From an uncultured Clostridium sp. (GTDB lineage: Bacteria; Bacillota; Clostridia; TANB77; CAG-508), in the NCBI GenBank assembly GCA_947648215.1, contig CANSMW010000012.1, forward strand, positions 1 through 59,511: a DNA stretch of 59,511 nt, given 5' to 3'. Within the stretch, counting starts at the first letter, position 1; each line of letters opens with the position of its first letter. The notes beneath the pieces are model-generated. The model was not told where the DNA came from. It made no database searches and saw nothing but the letters and a program-made list of their open reading frames with translations. The position numbers and the translations under genes were made by a program. Shown piece by piece: positions 26,933-37,246 of this stretch.

Positions 26933-27367
26933 TTAGTCTTCAAATTCTGCCATTAAACCGTTAAGTTGCATTGCCATTCGTTCTTCTTCCTTCCATTCTT
27001 CTTCCAATTCATCAATGGAAATTAACGATATTTCTGTTCCAAATCCGTCACCCTCAAAACTAAATCCAGCTTCTCCTAATGCTTTTGATGTTTCTGAATA
27101 AATCATACTGCTGTCGTTAAGCGTTCCATAGATTTTTACTTCTGTTTTGTTGTTGGTGATGGCTCTCTTGATTGTAGCTAAGTCAGCTAAAACGATTTCA
27201 TATTTTTCAATGAGATTTTTATCAGCATCAAAGCTATCGTTTTTGAGATTACCGTTTCCAAGCAAAGCTTCATTCATCAGTTCAAGCTGATATGTAAGCT
27301 TTCTCTGATAGAACTTGATGTTCCGGTTAATGACTTTTACTGCCTTTGTAATTGTTTCCTGCTTCAT
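26933..27367 (-). CDS. Hypothetical protein, 144 residues
   Basis: A soluble acidic protein. Residues 1-70 are a helical pair (KVINRNIKFYQRKLTYQLELMNEALLG...) followed by strands and a glutamate-rich C-terminus (ELEEEWKEEERMAMQLNGLMAEFED). No family recognised. The ATG at 27367 has AGAGG eight bases upstream; the 27 extra codons back to 27448 are probably not translated. It is downstream of a hairpin-rich region on the same strand. Likely a mobile-element accessory gene. Confidence 0.5.
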   Translation of the reverse strand: MKQETITKAVKVINRNIKFYQRKLTYQLELMNEALLGNGNLKNDSFDADKNLIEKYEIVLADLATIKRAITNNKTEVKIYGTLNDSSMIYSETSKALGEAGFSFEGDGFGTEISLISIDELEEEWKEEERMAMQLNGLMAEFED

Positions 27368-27496
27368 AATGATTACCTCTCTTCCTAGTGGATTATAAAT
27401 AATGTTTGTACAAGAGAGTTCTCTCTCAGGTATACCTAAGAAAGACATTTCCTGTTTGGTTACATAATTATTATAACATATTTTTCATATAAAAAC

Positions 27497-27522
27497 AAGG
27501 AACTATGTTTCCATAGCTCCTT
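27497..27522. terminator. Hairpin terminator beside the structured element
   Basis: 11-bp arms (27497-27507 with 27512-27522) with one mismatch and a 4-base loop; T-runs flank it on the minus strand and a shorter one on the plus strand. It ends the short transcript that would contain the structured element at 27532-27615. Confidence 0.55.
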
Positions 27523-27531
27523 TTAACTGTT

Positions 27532-27615
27532 GGTTATTTGGTAGGAGTCGCCATTCCTACATTTCTTTTGACCACTAGGGTGTGTGGTTGCAACATTTTA
27601 CCACCTCAAATAACC
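27532..27615 (-). other. Candidate structured RNA element (multi-branched fold)
   Basis: Three nested helices: a closing stem 27532-27540 with 27607-27615 (9 bp), a hairpin 27541-27546 with 27555-27560 (6 bp, 8-base loop), and a hairpin 27571-27575 with 27584-27588 (5 bp). GC content is higher than the surroundings and a terminator hairpin follows directly on the minus strand. No coding frame is seen. This may be a small RNA, a leader with a regulatory fold, or a recombination site; the strand is inferred from the neighbours. Confidence 0.4.
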
Positions 27616-27645
27616 TACTTATATTGTACTTTAATTATACAATAA

Positions 27646-28059
27646 TTATTCATTTTTGTCTAGTTTTTGCCAAATAATTTTTCCGTTATTTATATAAGAT
27701 TGAAGTCTATTTTTGCCAATTGGAATACAAGTAATAATAGAATTTTTATTATTTATATCATCACCTTCAACAGCTAATCTTAAAACTAAATTAACTCTTC
27801 CTATAACATTTTGACCTCTGTCTTTTTCTATTATTGTTTTCAAAATTAATGCTGTATTTTCTCTTGCATTATCTTTTAAAATATAATCTGGTTTTTCAAT
27901 AATTTCAGTAAAATACTTCTCATATTTTTGCAAAACTTCTTTATGTCTTTCAGCAATATGTTCTCTCTGTTTGTCTGTTAAAATAACTTCATCTGTGAGC
28001 AATTTTTTATCTGAAATTCCATTAAAATTTTCTATATTAATTTTGCCAATATATTGCAA
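27646..28059 (-). CDS. PBECR-like (barnase/RelE-fold) nuclease-domain protein
   Basis: A 137-residue protein with VILTDKQREHIAERHKEVL, EIIEKPDYILKDN and a late CIPIGKNRLQSYI, a layout I associate with the phage barnase-EndoU-ColicinE5/RelE-like (PBECR) families found on phages and mobile elements. A conserved His in EHIAERH and a basic strand would form the RNase-type site. The activity and target are not shown by the sequence. No antitoxin is recognisable in the same unit. The identification is moderate. Confidence 0.5.
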   Translation of the reverse strand: MQYIGKINIENFNGISDKKLLTDEVILTDKQREHIAERHKEVLQKYEKYFTEIIEKPDYILKDNARENTALILKTIIEKDRGQNVIGRVNLVLRLAVEGDDINNKNSIITCIPIGKNRLQSYINNGKIIWQKLDKNE

Positions 28060-28231
28060 ATTATTTACCTCTTTTTCTTTAATTTCTTATACAAGATGAT
28101 AACAAACTTTTAAAGCATTTTCAACAATAATATTTAATTTTTATAATATTTTAAAGAAAATTTATATTTTCTTTTGTTTTTGCATTATAAAGGGCTTGGG
28201 ACTTAGTCCCAAAATTCGAATTTTGACTAGG

Positions 28232-28302
28232 GAGGAAAAATTCAGTGCTTGTTAGGAAATATATAGGAGTACAAAAATTATATTTATATTGAATTTTTCC
28301 TC
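28232..28302. repeat. 13-bp inverted repeat near the serine recombinase 3' end
   Basis: Exact inverted copies at 28232-28244 and 28290-28302, 45 bases apart, with smaller palindromes at 28199-28224. On the minus strand it follows the serine recombinase stop and could be a terminator or an end of the element. The 28060-28309 stretch has no gene. Confidence 0.5.
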
Positions 28303-28309
28303 TAATTTT

Positions 28310-30150
<1,841 letters not shown>

Positions 30151-30156
30151 CTAAAA

Positions 30157-30441
30157 TTAAAGTAGCCTTTCTATGTAGTCTTTTAGTTGAGATAAAGGGT
30201 ATTTATACCTTAAATCTCCCACATAAAAGTAATCGTGTTCATTAAAGAATAAAAATAACTTATCTTTAATAATTACTCTATGTGGTTCTACATACGCTAA
30301 GTTTGTATGTTCTATAATTCTTAAACAACCTTCAAATATCATTTCGTGTTCAAGTTTTATAGCATTCAAACTGCAAGCCCATTCAATTTTAGAGAGCAAT
30401 TCTCTTTTAATCTTGTTTTTCTTCTTAACGATACTAATCAT
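30157..30441 (-). CDS. Hypothetical protein, 94 residues
   Basis: A small basic protein, MISIVKKKNKIKRELLSKIEWAC..., with a helical N-terminus followed by strand-rich HRVIIKDKLFLFFNEHDYFYVG. No family recognised. The frame is open back to 30714, but that part crosses both tRNA genes and is not coding; the ATG at 30441 has AAGGAAGG upstream. It lies between the tRNA genes and the serine recombinase and may belong to the element or be its cargo. Confidence 0.5.
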   Translation of the reverse strand: MISIVKKKNKIKRELLSKIEWACSLNAIKLEHEMIFEGCLRIIEHTNLAYVEPHRVIIKDKLFLFFNEHDYFYVGDLRYKYPLSQLKDYIERLL

Positions 30442-30480
30442 ACCACACCATCCTTCCTTTTTCAAGATAAAGGCGATAAA

Positions 30481-30505
30481 AAAATCAACCTCTACAGTTG
30501 ATTTT
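30481..30505 (-). terminator. Terminator of the tRNA-Gly transcript
   Basis: Perfect 9-bp stem (30481-30489 with 30497-30505) and a 7-base loop; on the minus strand it ends in seven T. It lies 36 bases past the second tRNA. Confidence 0.75.
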
Positions 30506-30540
30506 TCAATACTTTCGTCTGGTGCGACGATTTTACTTAA

Positions 30541-30614
<74 letters not shown>

Positions 30615-30654
30615 AATTTAAAATAGCACCACTTTTTTCTGTGGTGCAAACCGT

Positions 30655-30728
<74 letters not shown>

Positions 30729-30742
30729 ATCTCTATGATAGT

Positions 30743-30771
30743 ATTATAACGACTATCATAGGTTTTGTCAA
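30743..30771 (-). promoter_or_regulatory. Consensus promoter of the tRNA-Gly pair, with an inverted repeat on the -10 box
   Basis: TTGACA (30766-30771) and TATAAT (30743-30748) with a 17-base spacer on the minus strand, 15 bases upstream of the first tRNA. A perfect 9-bp inverted repeat (30733-30741 with 30753-30761) straddles the -10 box, a position open to control by a DNA-binding protein. Confidence 0.85.
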
Positions 30772-30808
30772 GATTTTTTTGGTAAGATTTTGAAGTTTTT
30801 GTGTTATT

Positions 30809-31126
30809 TTATTCTTCATCTACAAAGTTAAATTCGTCTTTGAATTTTTCTTTGAATATTTCAAATACAGTATTTAATACTTCTTCGTCATCTACGCTAA
30901 CATAAGATTCTTCTTCTTCGTTTTCGGTATCTTCTACTCTTAAGATAACAACTTCTCCAACTTCATCTTCGTTTTCTGCTTCATCTACTGGCAATAATAC
31001 AACATATTCTTCTCCAGCTAATTCTACTAAGTCTAAAAACTCAAATTGAACTTCTGCTCCACTTTCATCGTTTAGTACAATGATATTATCTACTTCTTCC
31101 TCTGGGATATTATTTTCTTCATCCAT
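30809..31126 (-). CDS. DUF1292 family protein (YrzB-like)
   Basis: A 105-residue very acidic protein (D and E make up over a third) starting MDEENNIPEEEVDNIIVLNDESG. It has the DUF1292 core of strands (FEFLDLVELAGEEYVVLLPVDE) and a helical tail. Its role is unknown. It completes the ireB–ruvX–DUF1292 operon, which is widely conserved in Bacillota, and this is strong support for the call. Ribosome binding site AAAGGAG before the ATG. Confidence 0.85.
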   Translation of the reverse strand: MDEENNIPEEEVDNIIVLNDESGAEVQFEFLDLVELAGEEYVVLLPVDEAENEDEVGEVVILRVEDTENEEEESYVSVDDEEVLNTVFEIFKEKFKDEFNFVDEE

Positions 31127-31224
31127 CTTTCTTTTCTCCTTTCAAATTATTGTATTTTAAGTGTATTTCTACAACATTGATAACTTTTAGTTAGTATTGA
31201 CTTAAATTTCAACCAATATACTTT

Positions 31225-31651
31225 TTACCCCTTATTTTTCTTTTTATTCATATACATTTCTAATATGTATACCGCTGAAATGGTATCTACTATATCTTTT
31301 TTCTTATGTTTGTCAATTTCTAAAAAATTCATTGTTTTATGAGCCGCAACGGTGGTTAGTCTTTCATCCATTTCTACTACTTTTATGTGATAAAACTTAC
31401 AATTTAGTTTGTGAATAAATTGTTTTGTTATTTCTACCCTATCTGAGCTTCCTCCATCTAACAGATATGGCATGCCAATTACTATGGTATCGATTTCGTA
31501 TTGGTTCATGATTTCTTCTAAACGCTTTAATACGATTTTATCCTTTCCATTATGATGAATGGTTTCTAACCCTTGTGCTGTAATTCCGAAGGGCATCTGA
31601 AATGGCTAATCCTACTCTTGCATCTCCATAATCAATTCCTAAGGTTCGCAT
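31225..31651 (-). pseudogene. ruvX: RuvX/YqgF Holliday-junction resolvase-like protein, frameshifted near the start
   Basis: From the ATG at 31651 the first 18 codons give MRTLGIDYGDARVGLAISDA, the RNase H-like start of RuvX (YqgF) with its first metal-binding Asp. One extra C in the run at 31591-31593 shifts the frame. The rest, FGITAQGLET, IGMPYLLDGGSSDR, EMDERLTTVAAH, and KKKDIVDTISAVYIL, is present in the other frame and carries the second and third acidic residues. Total about 141 residues, normal for the family. It is the middle gene of a conserved operon and likely essential, so a sequence error is more likely here than real loss. Confidence 0.75.
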
Positions 31652-31652
31652 T

Positions 31653-31907
31653 TTATTCATCTAATCCTATATAATTTTTTACCATTTTTTCTAATAACTC
31701 ATCTCTTTCTAATAAACGAATTAAATTTCTTGCATCTTTGTGAGATGTAATATAGGTTGGGTCACCTGATAAGATATAACCAACAATCTGATTAATTGGA
31801 TTATACCCTTTTTCTAATAAGGCTTGATAGACGGTTTTTAAAATTTCTCTTGCACGTACATTTTTGTCCTTTTCTACCGTAAAACTCATTGTTTTGTCCA
31901 TATCCAT
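31653..31907 (-). CDS. ireB: IreB family regulatory phosphoprotein
   Basis: An 84-residue protein matching the IreB (UPF0297, YrzL) family end to end: an N-terminal [22 protein letters not shown], then [32 protein letters not shown], the most conserved stretch. In Enterococcus IreB is phosphorylated on N-terminal threonines by the IreK kinase and affects cephalosporin tolerance; the Thr of TMSF could serve this. It starts the ireB–ruvX–DUF1292 operon, with GGAGG seven bases before the ATG. Confidence 0.9.
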   Translation of the reverse strand: MDMDKTMSFTVEKDKNVRAREILKTVYQALLEKGYNPINQIVGYILSGDPTYITSHKDARNLIRLLERDELLEKMVKNYIGLDE

Positions 31908-31928
31908 AATGATACCTCCTTTATTTTT

Positions 31929-33032
31929 TTATAGATTATTGATATCGCTTTCTGTCTTGTTTGCATTATCTAAATATTCTTCTAGCTTTTTGGTTACGTT
32001 TTCAATGGCTGTTCCTTTATAATAAGTGGTTAATACAAAATTTAATTTTGCACTAACATATCTTGTTTTTTCGTTTTTCTTAGCCTTTTCTACCACTTCT
32101 TCTATTTCGATATCTTCCATATTATTTTTTAAATCTTGTATAAATTCGGTGGCACTTTGTAAATCAACACCAGAAAAAACAATGGCAAACTTAGGTCCCA
32201 TATATCTTACAAAGATGTATTCTGAAGAAATACTATCTCTAATATAGGAACTTATTTCTGTAATCATATCGTTTCCTGTTTCTCTGTTATATTTTTTATT
32301 AATTTCTTCTAAGTTGGTAATTTTAAACATACATACTGTTGAAGTATCGTATTTATCAATGATTTTCTTACCTTTTCCATAAATATATTCTGCAGAGGGA
32401 AGTTCTGAAAATTGGTCTTTTCTTGCAATATTTTCTACTGTATTTTGGTAAGATATGGTTTTATACACCGCAATAATGTTTTCTTTTACTACTTCTAAAA
32501 TGGTAGTATCAATTTTATCAAATGCATGTGCTTCTCCACTTTCTAAAACCCAATACCCAATATAAATATTATCAATATACAAAGGGAAAAACATGGCTGA
32601 TTTTGCTCTTCCAAATTCCATGGTTTGGTATGGTAGTCTTTCTCCTTCATGGTTTACCGTAACATATTTTGGCATTGCGGTTTGAATACTATCTTTAAAA
32701 ATATCTTGCGTATGAAGACTTCTTAAGGCTTCCCAATGTTGCTGTTGCACATTAGAGGCTTTAATTACATATTCTGCTCCATCAAACATAACAATGGTAG
32801 AATATTTAATATTATATTTTTCAATCACAATTTCATTAATTTTTTCAATCTTCTCATCTACGGTAGAATATTCTCCAATTGTATTCATAAAATCTTGTAA
32901 TACATTTAATCCAGTAATTTTTTGATTAATGTTATCAAAATTACGGATACGTTTATAAATGATAACATTGTATACCATTAATGCTATTATAATAACAACT
33001 AGTAGTATTAGTACATATGTCACTTTTTTCAC
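31929..33032 (-). CDS. Membrane-anchored GAF plus degenerate GGDEF protein
   Basis: A 367-residue protein: one N-terminal membrane segment (about 4-24), a coiled linker, a GAF-like sensor domain (about 50-190) and a C-terminal domain with the overall pattern of GGDEF diguanylate cyclases (about 225-365). The GGDEF motif itself is replaced by YMGPKF, so cyclase activity is unlikely and a binding or signalling role is more plausible. The following operon ireB–ruvX starts 21 bases past its stop. The preceding gene is the AT-hook ATPase, 43 bases upstream, so a shared transcript is likely. Confidence 0.65.
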   Translation of the reverse strand: MKKVTYVLILLVVIIIALMVYNVIIYKRIRNFDNINQKITGLNVLQDFMNTIGEYSTVDEKIEKINEIVIEKYNIKYSTIVMFDGAEYVIKASNVQQQHWEALRSLHTQDIFKDSIQTAMPKYVTVNHEGERLPYQTMEFGRAKSAMFFPLYIDNIYIGYWVLESGEAHAFDKIDTTILEVVKENIIAVYKTISYQNTVENIARKDQFSELPSAEYIYGKGKKIIDKYDTSTVCMFKITNLEEINKKYNRETGNDMITEISSYIRDSISSEYIFVRYMGPKFAIVFSGVDLQSATEFIQDLKNNMEDIEIEEVVEKAKKNEKTRYVSAKLNFVLTTYYKGTAIENVTKKLEEYLDNANKTESDINNL

Positions 33033-33075
33033 CTCATTTTACTATTTTATCAATTTTATCAATTTTGAAAATAAA

Positions 33076-35340
33076 TTATTCATTTTCTGTGCCAGCTGAA
33101 AATTTTGCTTTTTTGGAATAATCATCCACTGGCTTATATTTGTTGTTTAGTAATGGATATACCATATTTCCTAAGTCTTTTAATGCAATCATAAAGTTTT
33201 TGTCATATCCATTTAATGTTATTTTGCAGTTTACTAAGCCTTCTATGTATTTTGCATATACCTTGTCATTATATGGAATATTAATATATTTTACGGCATC
33301 TTTATTAAATAATTCTGTCATAAATGACATGGATGGGTCATTATAAAATGCCATTCCTCCAATAACGATTTTTGAATTTAATCCTCTTACTTTGGTATAT
33401 TTATTTACAATAATTTTTAGTTTTTCTTGTTCTAATACATTCTTTGCTTTGATATCTCTTAAAAATGCCGTTAATGGTTGAATGGTTAAAATATCCATAC
33501 TTTGTACTAAGTATATTTCTTGTGATTTTTCAAAATATTCTACTGGTGTATGAAAGTCACAGTCAATTAATACAAGCGAATGATTCTTCACAAGTGTTGC
33601 TAATATTGCTTCTTTGTTTTCATATTCTTCTCCTGAAGGTAGTGAAGTATATACTGTTAAGTTATTGTTTACTTTAATACCAGAGGCTACATCATTTTCA
33701 AGGTTTTCCATGCAATTGGTAGCAATTCTTCTTAGTTCTTCTTCATTTTTGGTATAGATAAAATAAGCATTTTTATTTTTTGTCATATCTAGTATAGCGG
33801 TATTAATTCCCATAGAAGAAAATAGTTCTGCTAAGTTATTTACTAGGAAAGATGTACCATTTTTGGTGGTTCCTACAAAAGAAACAATTTTCTTTTCTTT
33901 TGTTAGTAAGCTTTCAATATTAATACTTGGCGCACTTTGTTTAATAATTCCATTTGGATAAGCAACATTTTCTGAAGCATGGTAAGAAGTGTTTGGCTTT
34001 TCTTTGCTTACTTCTTCTTCAAAACCTGGTAATGTAGCTGGTTCTTCTGTTTTTGGAATTTCTTCAAAATCTTCCATTCCTGGTAAGATGTTTTCTTGTG
34101 CTGTTGTTACTGGTGCTTTTTCTTCATCTAAATCAAATAGATTTACATTTTGATTTCCTTCTGGAAGTGGATTTTTTCTTGGCCTTCCTCTGCCTCTTTT
34201 TGGCATTTGTGCTTTTAACTTTTCTTCTTCGGTAAGCACTTTTCTTGGTCTTCCTCTTCCTCTTTTTACTGGTTCTACAACTGGTGGTTTTTCTTCGCTT
34301 TCATCTAATTCGAACATATTTACTTGGCTTACTGGTGTTTGGTTTCTTTCGTCCACAGCCGAATTTGCTGATGACGCCAATATTTCCGCATTTTCTTCTT
34401 GTGTTGGTTCTTGTCTACTTTCCATTTTTCTTGTTTTTTCTTCTTTCATTGGTTCTAGTTTGCTTTCTACTTTTCCTACTGGTTTGGTATTTATTTTCTT
34501 TACTTCTTTTGCTCCTACTGCTGATGGAACAATCACTGGTTTGGTTGGTTTTGATTTATTTAACTGATTTTCAATAAAATCAATCCTTAGAGCATCTTCT
34601 TTTTTGGTTGGCGTTTTGGTTATTTTTACACTTGTGGTATTTCCTGCAAATGCCATTACTTGTTGGTATTTACTAGAATCTCTTTCTAAAACGGCTCGTA
34701 CACTTAATGGTAAAAATTTAACAATGATTTTTAATTGTGCATCCGTATATTGTGAAGCAATATTATCAAAACTTTCTACATATGCTTCTTCGTTTTTTCC
34801 AAGTTTGCGGTAATGGGCACGAATGTTTTGAATTTCTGCTTCGCTTACGGTATCTTCCGCTTCTGCTTGGTAATTTACATCTTCTGATTCTATTTTATAA
34901 TAAATTTTAGCTTCTTTTTTTGTACGTGGTTTTCGAATTAATTTACATACTTCTTCAATGCTTCTATCTTGTCCTAATAAAGCATTATAAATTCCAATTC
35001 CAAATAATTTTACTAATAGTTGTTCTGATTTTGTACGACGGTCAGAACAAATCAAAATAATAGGAGTATCTTCCCCATTATTATCGGTTGCTTCATCACT
35101 AATATTATCTAATTTTTCAAATAAGAAACGATCAATTGCTTCATAATCATTATTCGCAAATGGCTCTAAATCTTCACTTATGATAATTCTATCATAAGTT
35201 TTATCCCTTTGTATTTCTTTTTGTATTGCATTAAAGTAATATACATTTTTATAAGAGATAATCTCTTTATAATCCTTTTGATATTTTTTTACAATCGAAT
35301 CTGATATTGTTTCATTACTAACTGCAAATAATACTTTCAT
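33076..35340 (-). CDS. MinD/CpaE-like P-loop protein with AT-hooks
   Basis: A 754-residue protein with three parts. Residues 1-130 are receiver-like (MKVLFAVSNETI... DRIIISEDLEP... PIILICSDRR). Residues 250-480 are a disordered, charged linker with two AT-hook copies, each a GRGRPRK core. Residues 480-750 are a ParA/MinD-like ATPase domain with VSFVGTTKNGTSF as the P-loop, in which the GKT/GKS lysine is missing, so ATP binding is altered. AT-hooks bind AT-rich minor grooves, so a DNA- or nucleoid-linked positioning role is plausible. The ATG at 35340 follows GGAGG; the upstream TTG at 35355 overlaps that site. Confidence 0.6.
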   Translation of the reverse strand: MKVLFAVSNETISDSIVKKYQKDYKEIISYKNVYYFNAIQKEIQRDKTYDRIIISEDLEPFANNDYEAIDRFLFEKLDNISDEATDNNGEDTPIILICSDRRTKSEQLLVKLFGIGIYNALLGQDRSIEEVCKLIRKPRTKKEAKIYYKIESEDVNYQAEAEDTVSEAEIQNIRAHYRKLGKNEEAYVESFDNIASQYTDAQLKIIVKFLPLSVRAVLERDSSKYQQVMAFAGNTTSVKITKTPTKKEDALRIDFIENQLNKSKPTKPVIVPSAVGAKEVKKINTKPVGKVESKLEPMKEEKTRKMESRQEPTQEENAEILASSANSAVDERNQTPVSQVNMFELDESEEKPPVVEPVKRGRGRPRKVLTEEEKLKAQMPKRGRGRPRKNPLPEGNQNVNLFDLDEEKAPVTTAQENILPGMEDFEEIPKTEEPATLPGFEEEVSKEKPNTSYHASENVAYPNGIIKQSAPSINIESLLTKEKKIVSFVGTTKNGTSFLVNNLAELFSSMGINTAILDMTKNKNAYFIYTKNEEELRRIATNCMENLENDVASGIKVNNNLTVYTSLPSGEEYENKEAILATLVKNHSLVLIDCDFHTPVEYFEKSQEIYLVQSMDILTIQPLTAFLRDIKAKNVLEQEKLKIIVNKYTKVRGLNSKIVIGGMAFYNDPSMSFMTELFNKDAVKYINIPYNDKVYAKYIEGLVNCKITLNGYDKNFMIALKDLGNMVYPLLNNKYKPVDDYSKKAKFSAGTENE

Positions 35341-35360
35341 TCGTAACTCCTCCAAAATAA

Positions 35361-35759
35361 TTAATTTCTAAAACCTTTTACAACAATGGCAAATACTAAT
35401 GGTAATACTTGGCATATTACAAATACGGTAACAAAACCAACAATTAAAAATAAACCTCTATCATGTACATCTAGTTTACGAATACCAATCACATATTGCC
35501 AAATAGCACCTACTGCAATTCCAATAAAGCAAAGTGGTATACTATAAATACGAACTTTGTTTAGTAAATATGCCGTAAAGCCATAGGTTTCTGAACCATA
35601 ACTTTCCGTATAATCTTTTAGCTCATTTAATTGTTTTTCTTTTATTTCAATAATTTGTCCTGCTGTTGATTCTTTTAATACATTATCATTACTAGCATTT
35701 ACTACTCCTACGGAAAGTATGCTTAGTATGATAAAAAAAGCAAGTACTATCTTTTTCAT
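35361..35759 (-). CDS. Small exported membrane protein
   Basis: A 132-residue protein with a signal-peptide-like start (KKIVLAFFIILSILSVGVVNA), a polar stretch and two further membrane segments (about 70-90 and 97-125) around a conserved-looking HDRGLF turn. It is shaped like a pilin-type or small secretion-system protein, but no family match is certain. It is followed 20 bases on by the AT-hook ATPase gene, so the two may be functionally linked. Start at the ATG at 35759; an in-frame ATG at 35783 is also possible. Confidence 0.5.
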   Translation of the reverse strand: MKKIVLAFFIILSILSVGVVNASNDNVLKESTAGQIIEIKEKQLNELKDYTESYGSETYGFTAYLLNKVRIYSIPLCFIGIAVGAIWQYVIGIRKLDVHDRGLFLIVGFVTVFVICQVLPLVFAIVVKGFRN

Positions 35760-35866
35760 CTTCGACTTTTTCCCCTTTCTCATACTGTTCCATTTTTCCA
35801 TTCTTTTTTACTTTTAATATCATACAATACAATTCAAAAAATAGCAAGAATTTCTTGAAAACTTTT

Positions 35867-37108
35867 TTATAATCTGTTATATAAATATTCCATCCATTTA
35901 TACACCCCATTTGCCCAATTTTTATCCGAAGCATATCTTTTATTAACAGCTTGTAAGGTTTGTCCATTATAATATTTTCCGGTTGCAACTTCCCCTCCAT
36001 ACAATTTCGTTCCTGCTGGATTTAAATAATATTTCATAAACACACGTCCTAATAAGTCAATTCCCTCTGCATGAGTAGCAAAGTTATAAGCACTGCCACT
36101 TGGGTCTCTATCATACGCTCCATAGCCAAATAGATTGTTTTTGGTGGTCGCTAGTTTGGAGGTTCCCCAGTTACTTTCATGAATGGCAACAGCTGCTACA
36201 AATACGCCGTTTATTTTATATTGCTTTTCAATATAATAAAAATATTGTGCATTGTTTTGTAAAATTCGATTACTATCCTGAGAATTATTAGATAATACCT
36301 TTTTAAATTGCTCTAAGGTAAATCCACTTGGGGTATTTAATTTCATGTTTTTACTAAGTTTGGCAAGTAATTGCGATTTGGTATAACCTCCAGCACCTGC
36401 CTCGTCTTGTGGTGCATTTGGATTAATATATGTTACACAGTCCTTCTTTACCCAACCAGAATAATTTCCGTGGGCTATTTTGTACCAATCATTTCCTATT
36501 TGTAATATTTGCACACTATCCTTTTGTTTTAACACATATACCCTTTCTGACCCCTCTGATTGTTCACGTCTTACATCTAATGTATGTGATGTTACATACA
36601 CGGTATCTCCTTTTTTTACTTTATAATTACTCTTATAATTCGCAGTTCCTACTAAAACAATACGGTCAATGGAAGATGTTGTTACTTTGGTTCCTACTGG
36701 CTCTTCTTTCACAAGCTCTCCATTTTCAAATACTTTTTTGGTAATTTGTTGTTGTTTTCCCATTTTTCCTTCTTGTAATACCTGTAACGTATCTTTGGAT
36801 AGTTCTTCACTATTTTGATAAGTAGTGGTATATTCTAAATCCACTTCCTCTACTACAATTTGTTCTTCTTGTTTTTTTCTATTTTGTTCAATGGTATTAT
36901 CAAAATCGATGTCTGAGGTTTCCATTTTTTTATATTGTTTGGTTACTTCATTTGCCATTTTTATCTCTCCAGAAACGGCATAAGAAATCTCGTTATTTAT
37001 CGTTTTATTCCACACAAAAGCAATGCTCGTAATCACTAGCATAATTAAAATTAATTTAATATGTAAATAACTCTTTTTCTTATTGTTTTCTTCATTTTTT
37101 GTCGTCAT
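35867..37108 (-). CDS. Cell-wall glucosaminidase with G5 and SH3 domains
   Basis: A 413-residue envelope enzyme. N-terminal membrane anchor (about residues 14-36). A G5-like domain (about 95-165: strands with VEEVDLEYTTTYQNSEEL and KVFENGELVKEEP). A bacterial SH3 domain (about 168-235, YVTSHTLDVRREQSEGS, GWVKKDCVTYI). A C-terminal glucosaminidase domain (about 275-413) with the motif AVAIHESNWGTSKLATTKNNLFGYGA, where the Glu in HESNWG is the expected catalytic residue. It should cut between GlcNAc and MurNAc in peptidoglycan, as LytG-type enzymes do. The gene stands alone, divergent from the next plus-strand gene. Confidence 0.85.
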   Translation of the reverse strand: MTTKNEENNKKKSYLHIKLILIMLVITSIAFVWNKTINNEISYAVSGEIKMANEVTKQYKKMETSDIDFDNTIEQNRKKQEEQIVVEEVDLEYTTTYQNSEELSKDTLQVLQEGKMGKQQQITKKVFENGELVKEEPVGTKVTTSSIDRIVLVGTANYKSNYKVKKGDTVYVTSHTLDVRREQSEGSERVYVLKQKDSVQILQIGNDWYKIAHGNYSGWVKKDCVTYINPNAPQDEAGAGGYTKSQLLAKLSKNMKLNTPSGFTLEQFKKVLSNNSQDSNRILQNNAQYFYYIEKQYKINGVFVAAVAIHESNWGTSKLATTKNNLFGYGAYDRDPSGSAYNFATHAEGIDLLGRVFMKYYLNPAGTKLYGGEVATGKYYNGQTLQAVNKRYASDKNWANGVYKWMEYLYNRL

Positions 37109-37185
37109 TTGTAATCACCTAACACTATTCTACTGTTTTTCTTGTTTTTTGTCAATTTCAATTTTTGGAAAAAATACATTTCTAC

Positions 37186-37214
37186 TTGCTTATCTTTTCT
37201 TTTTGTATTATAGT
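37186..37214 (+). promoter_or_regulatory. Promoter for the plus-strand hypothetical gene
   Basis: TTGCTT (37186-37191) and TATAGT (37209-37214) with a 17-base spacer, 33 bases before the ATG at 37247 and just after the divergent glucosaminidase start. Confidence 0.45.
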
Positions 37215-37246
37215 TAGGATATTAAAAAATTCATGGAGGTTTCTTA

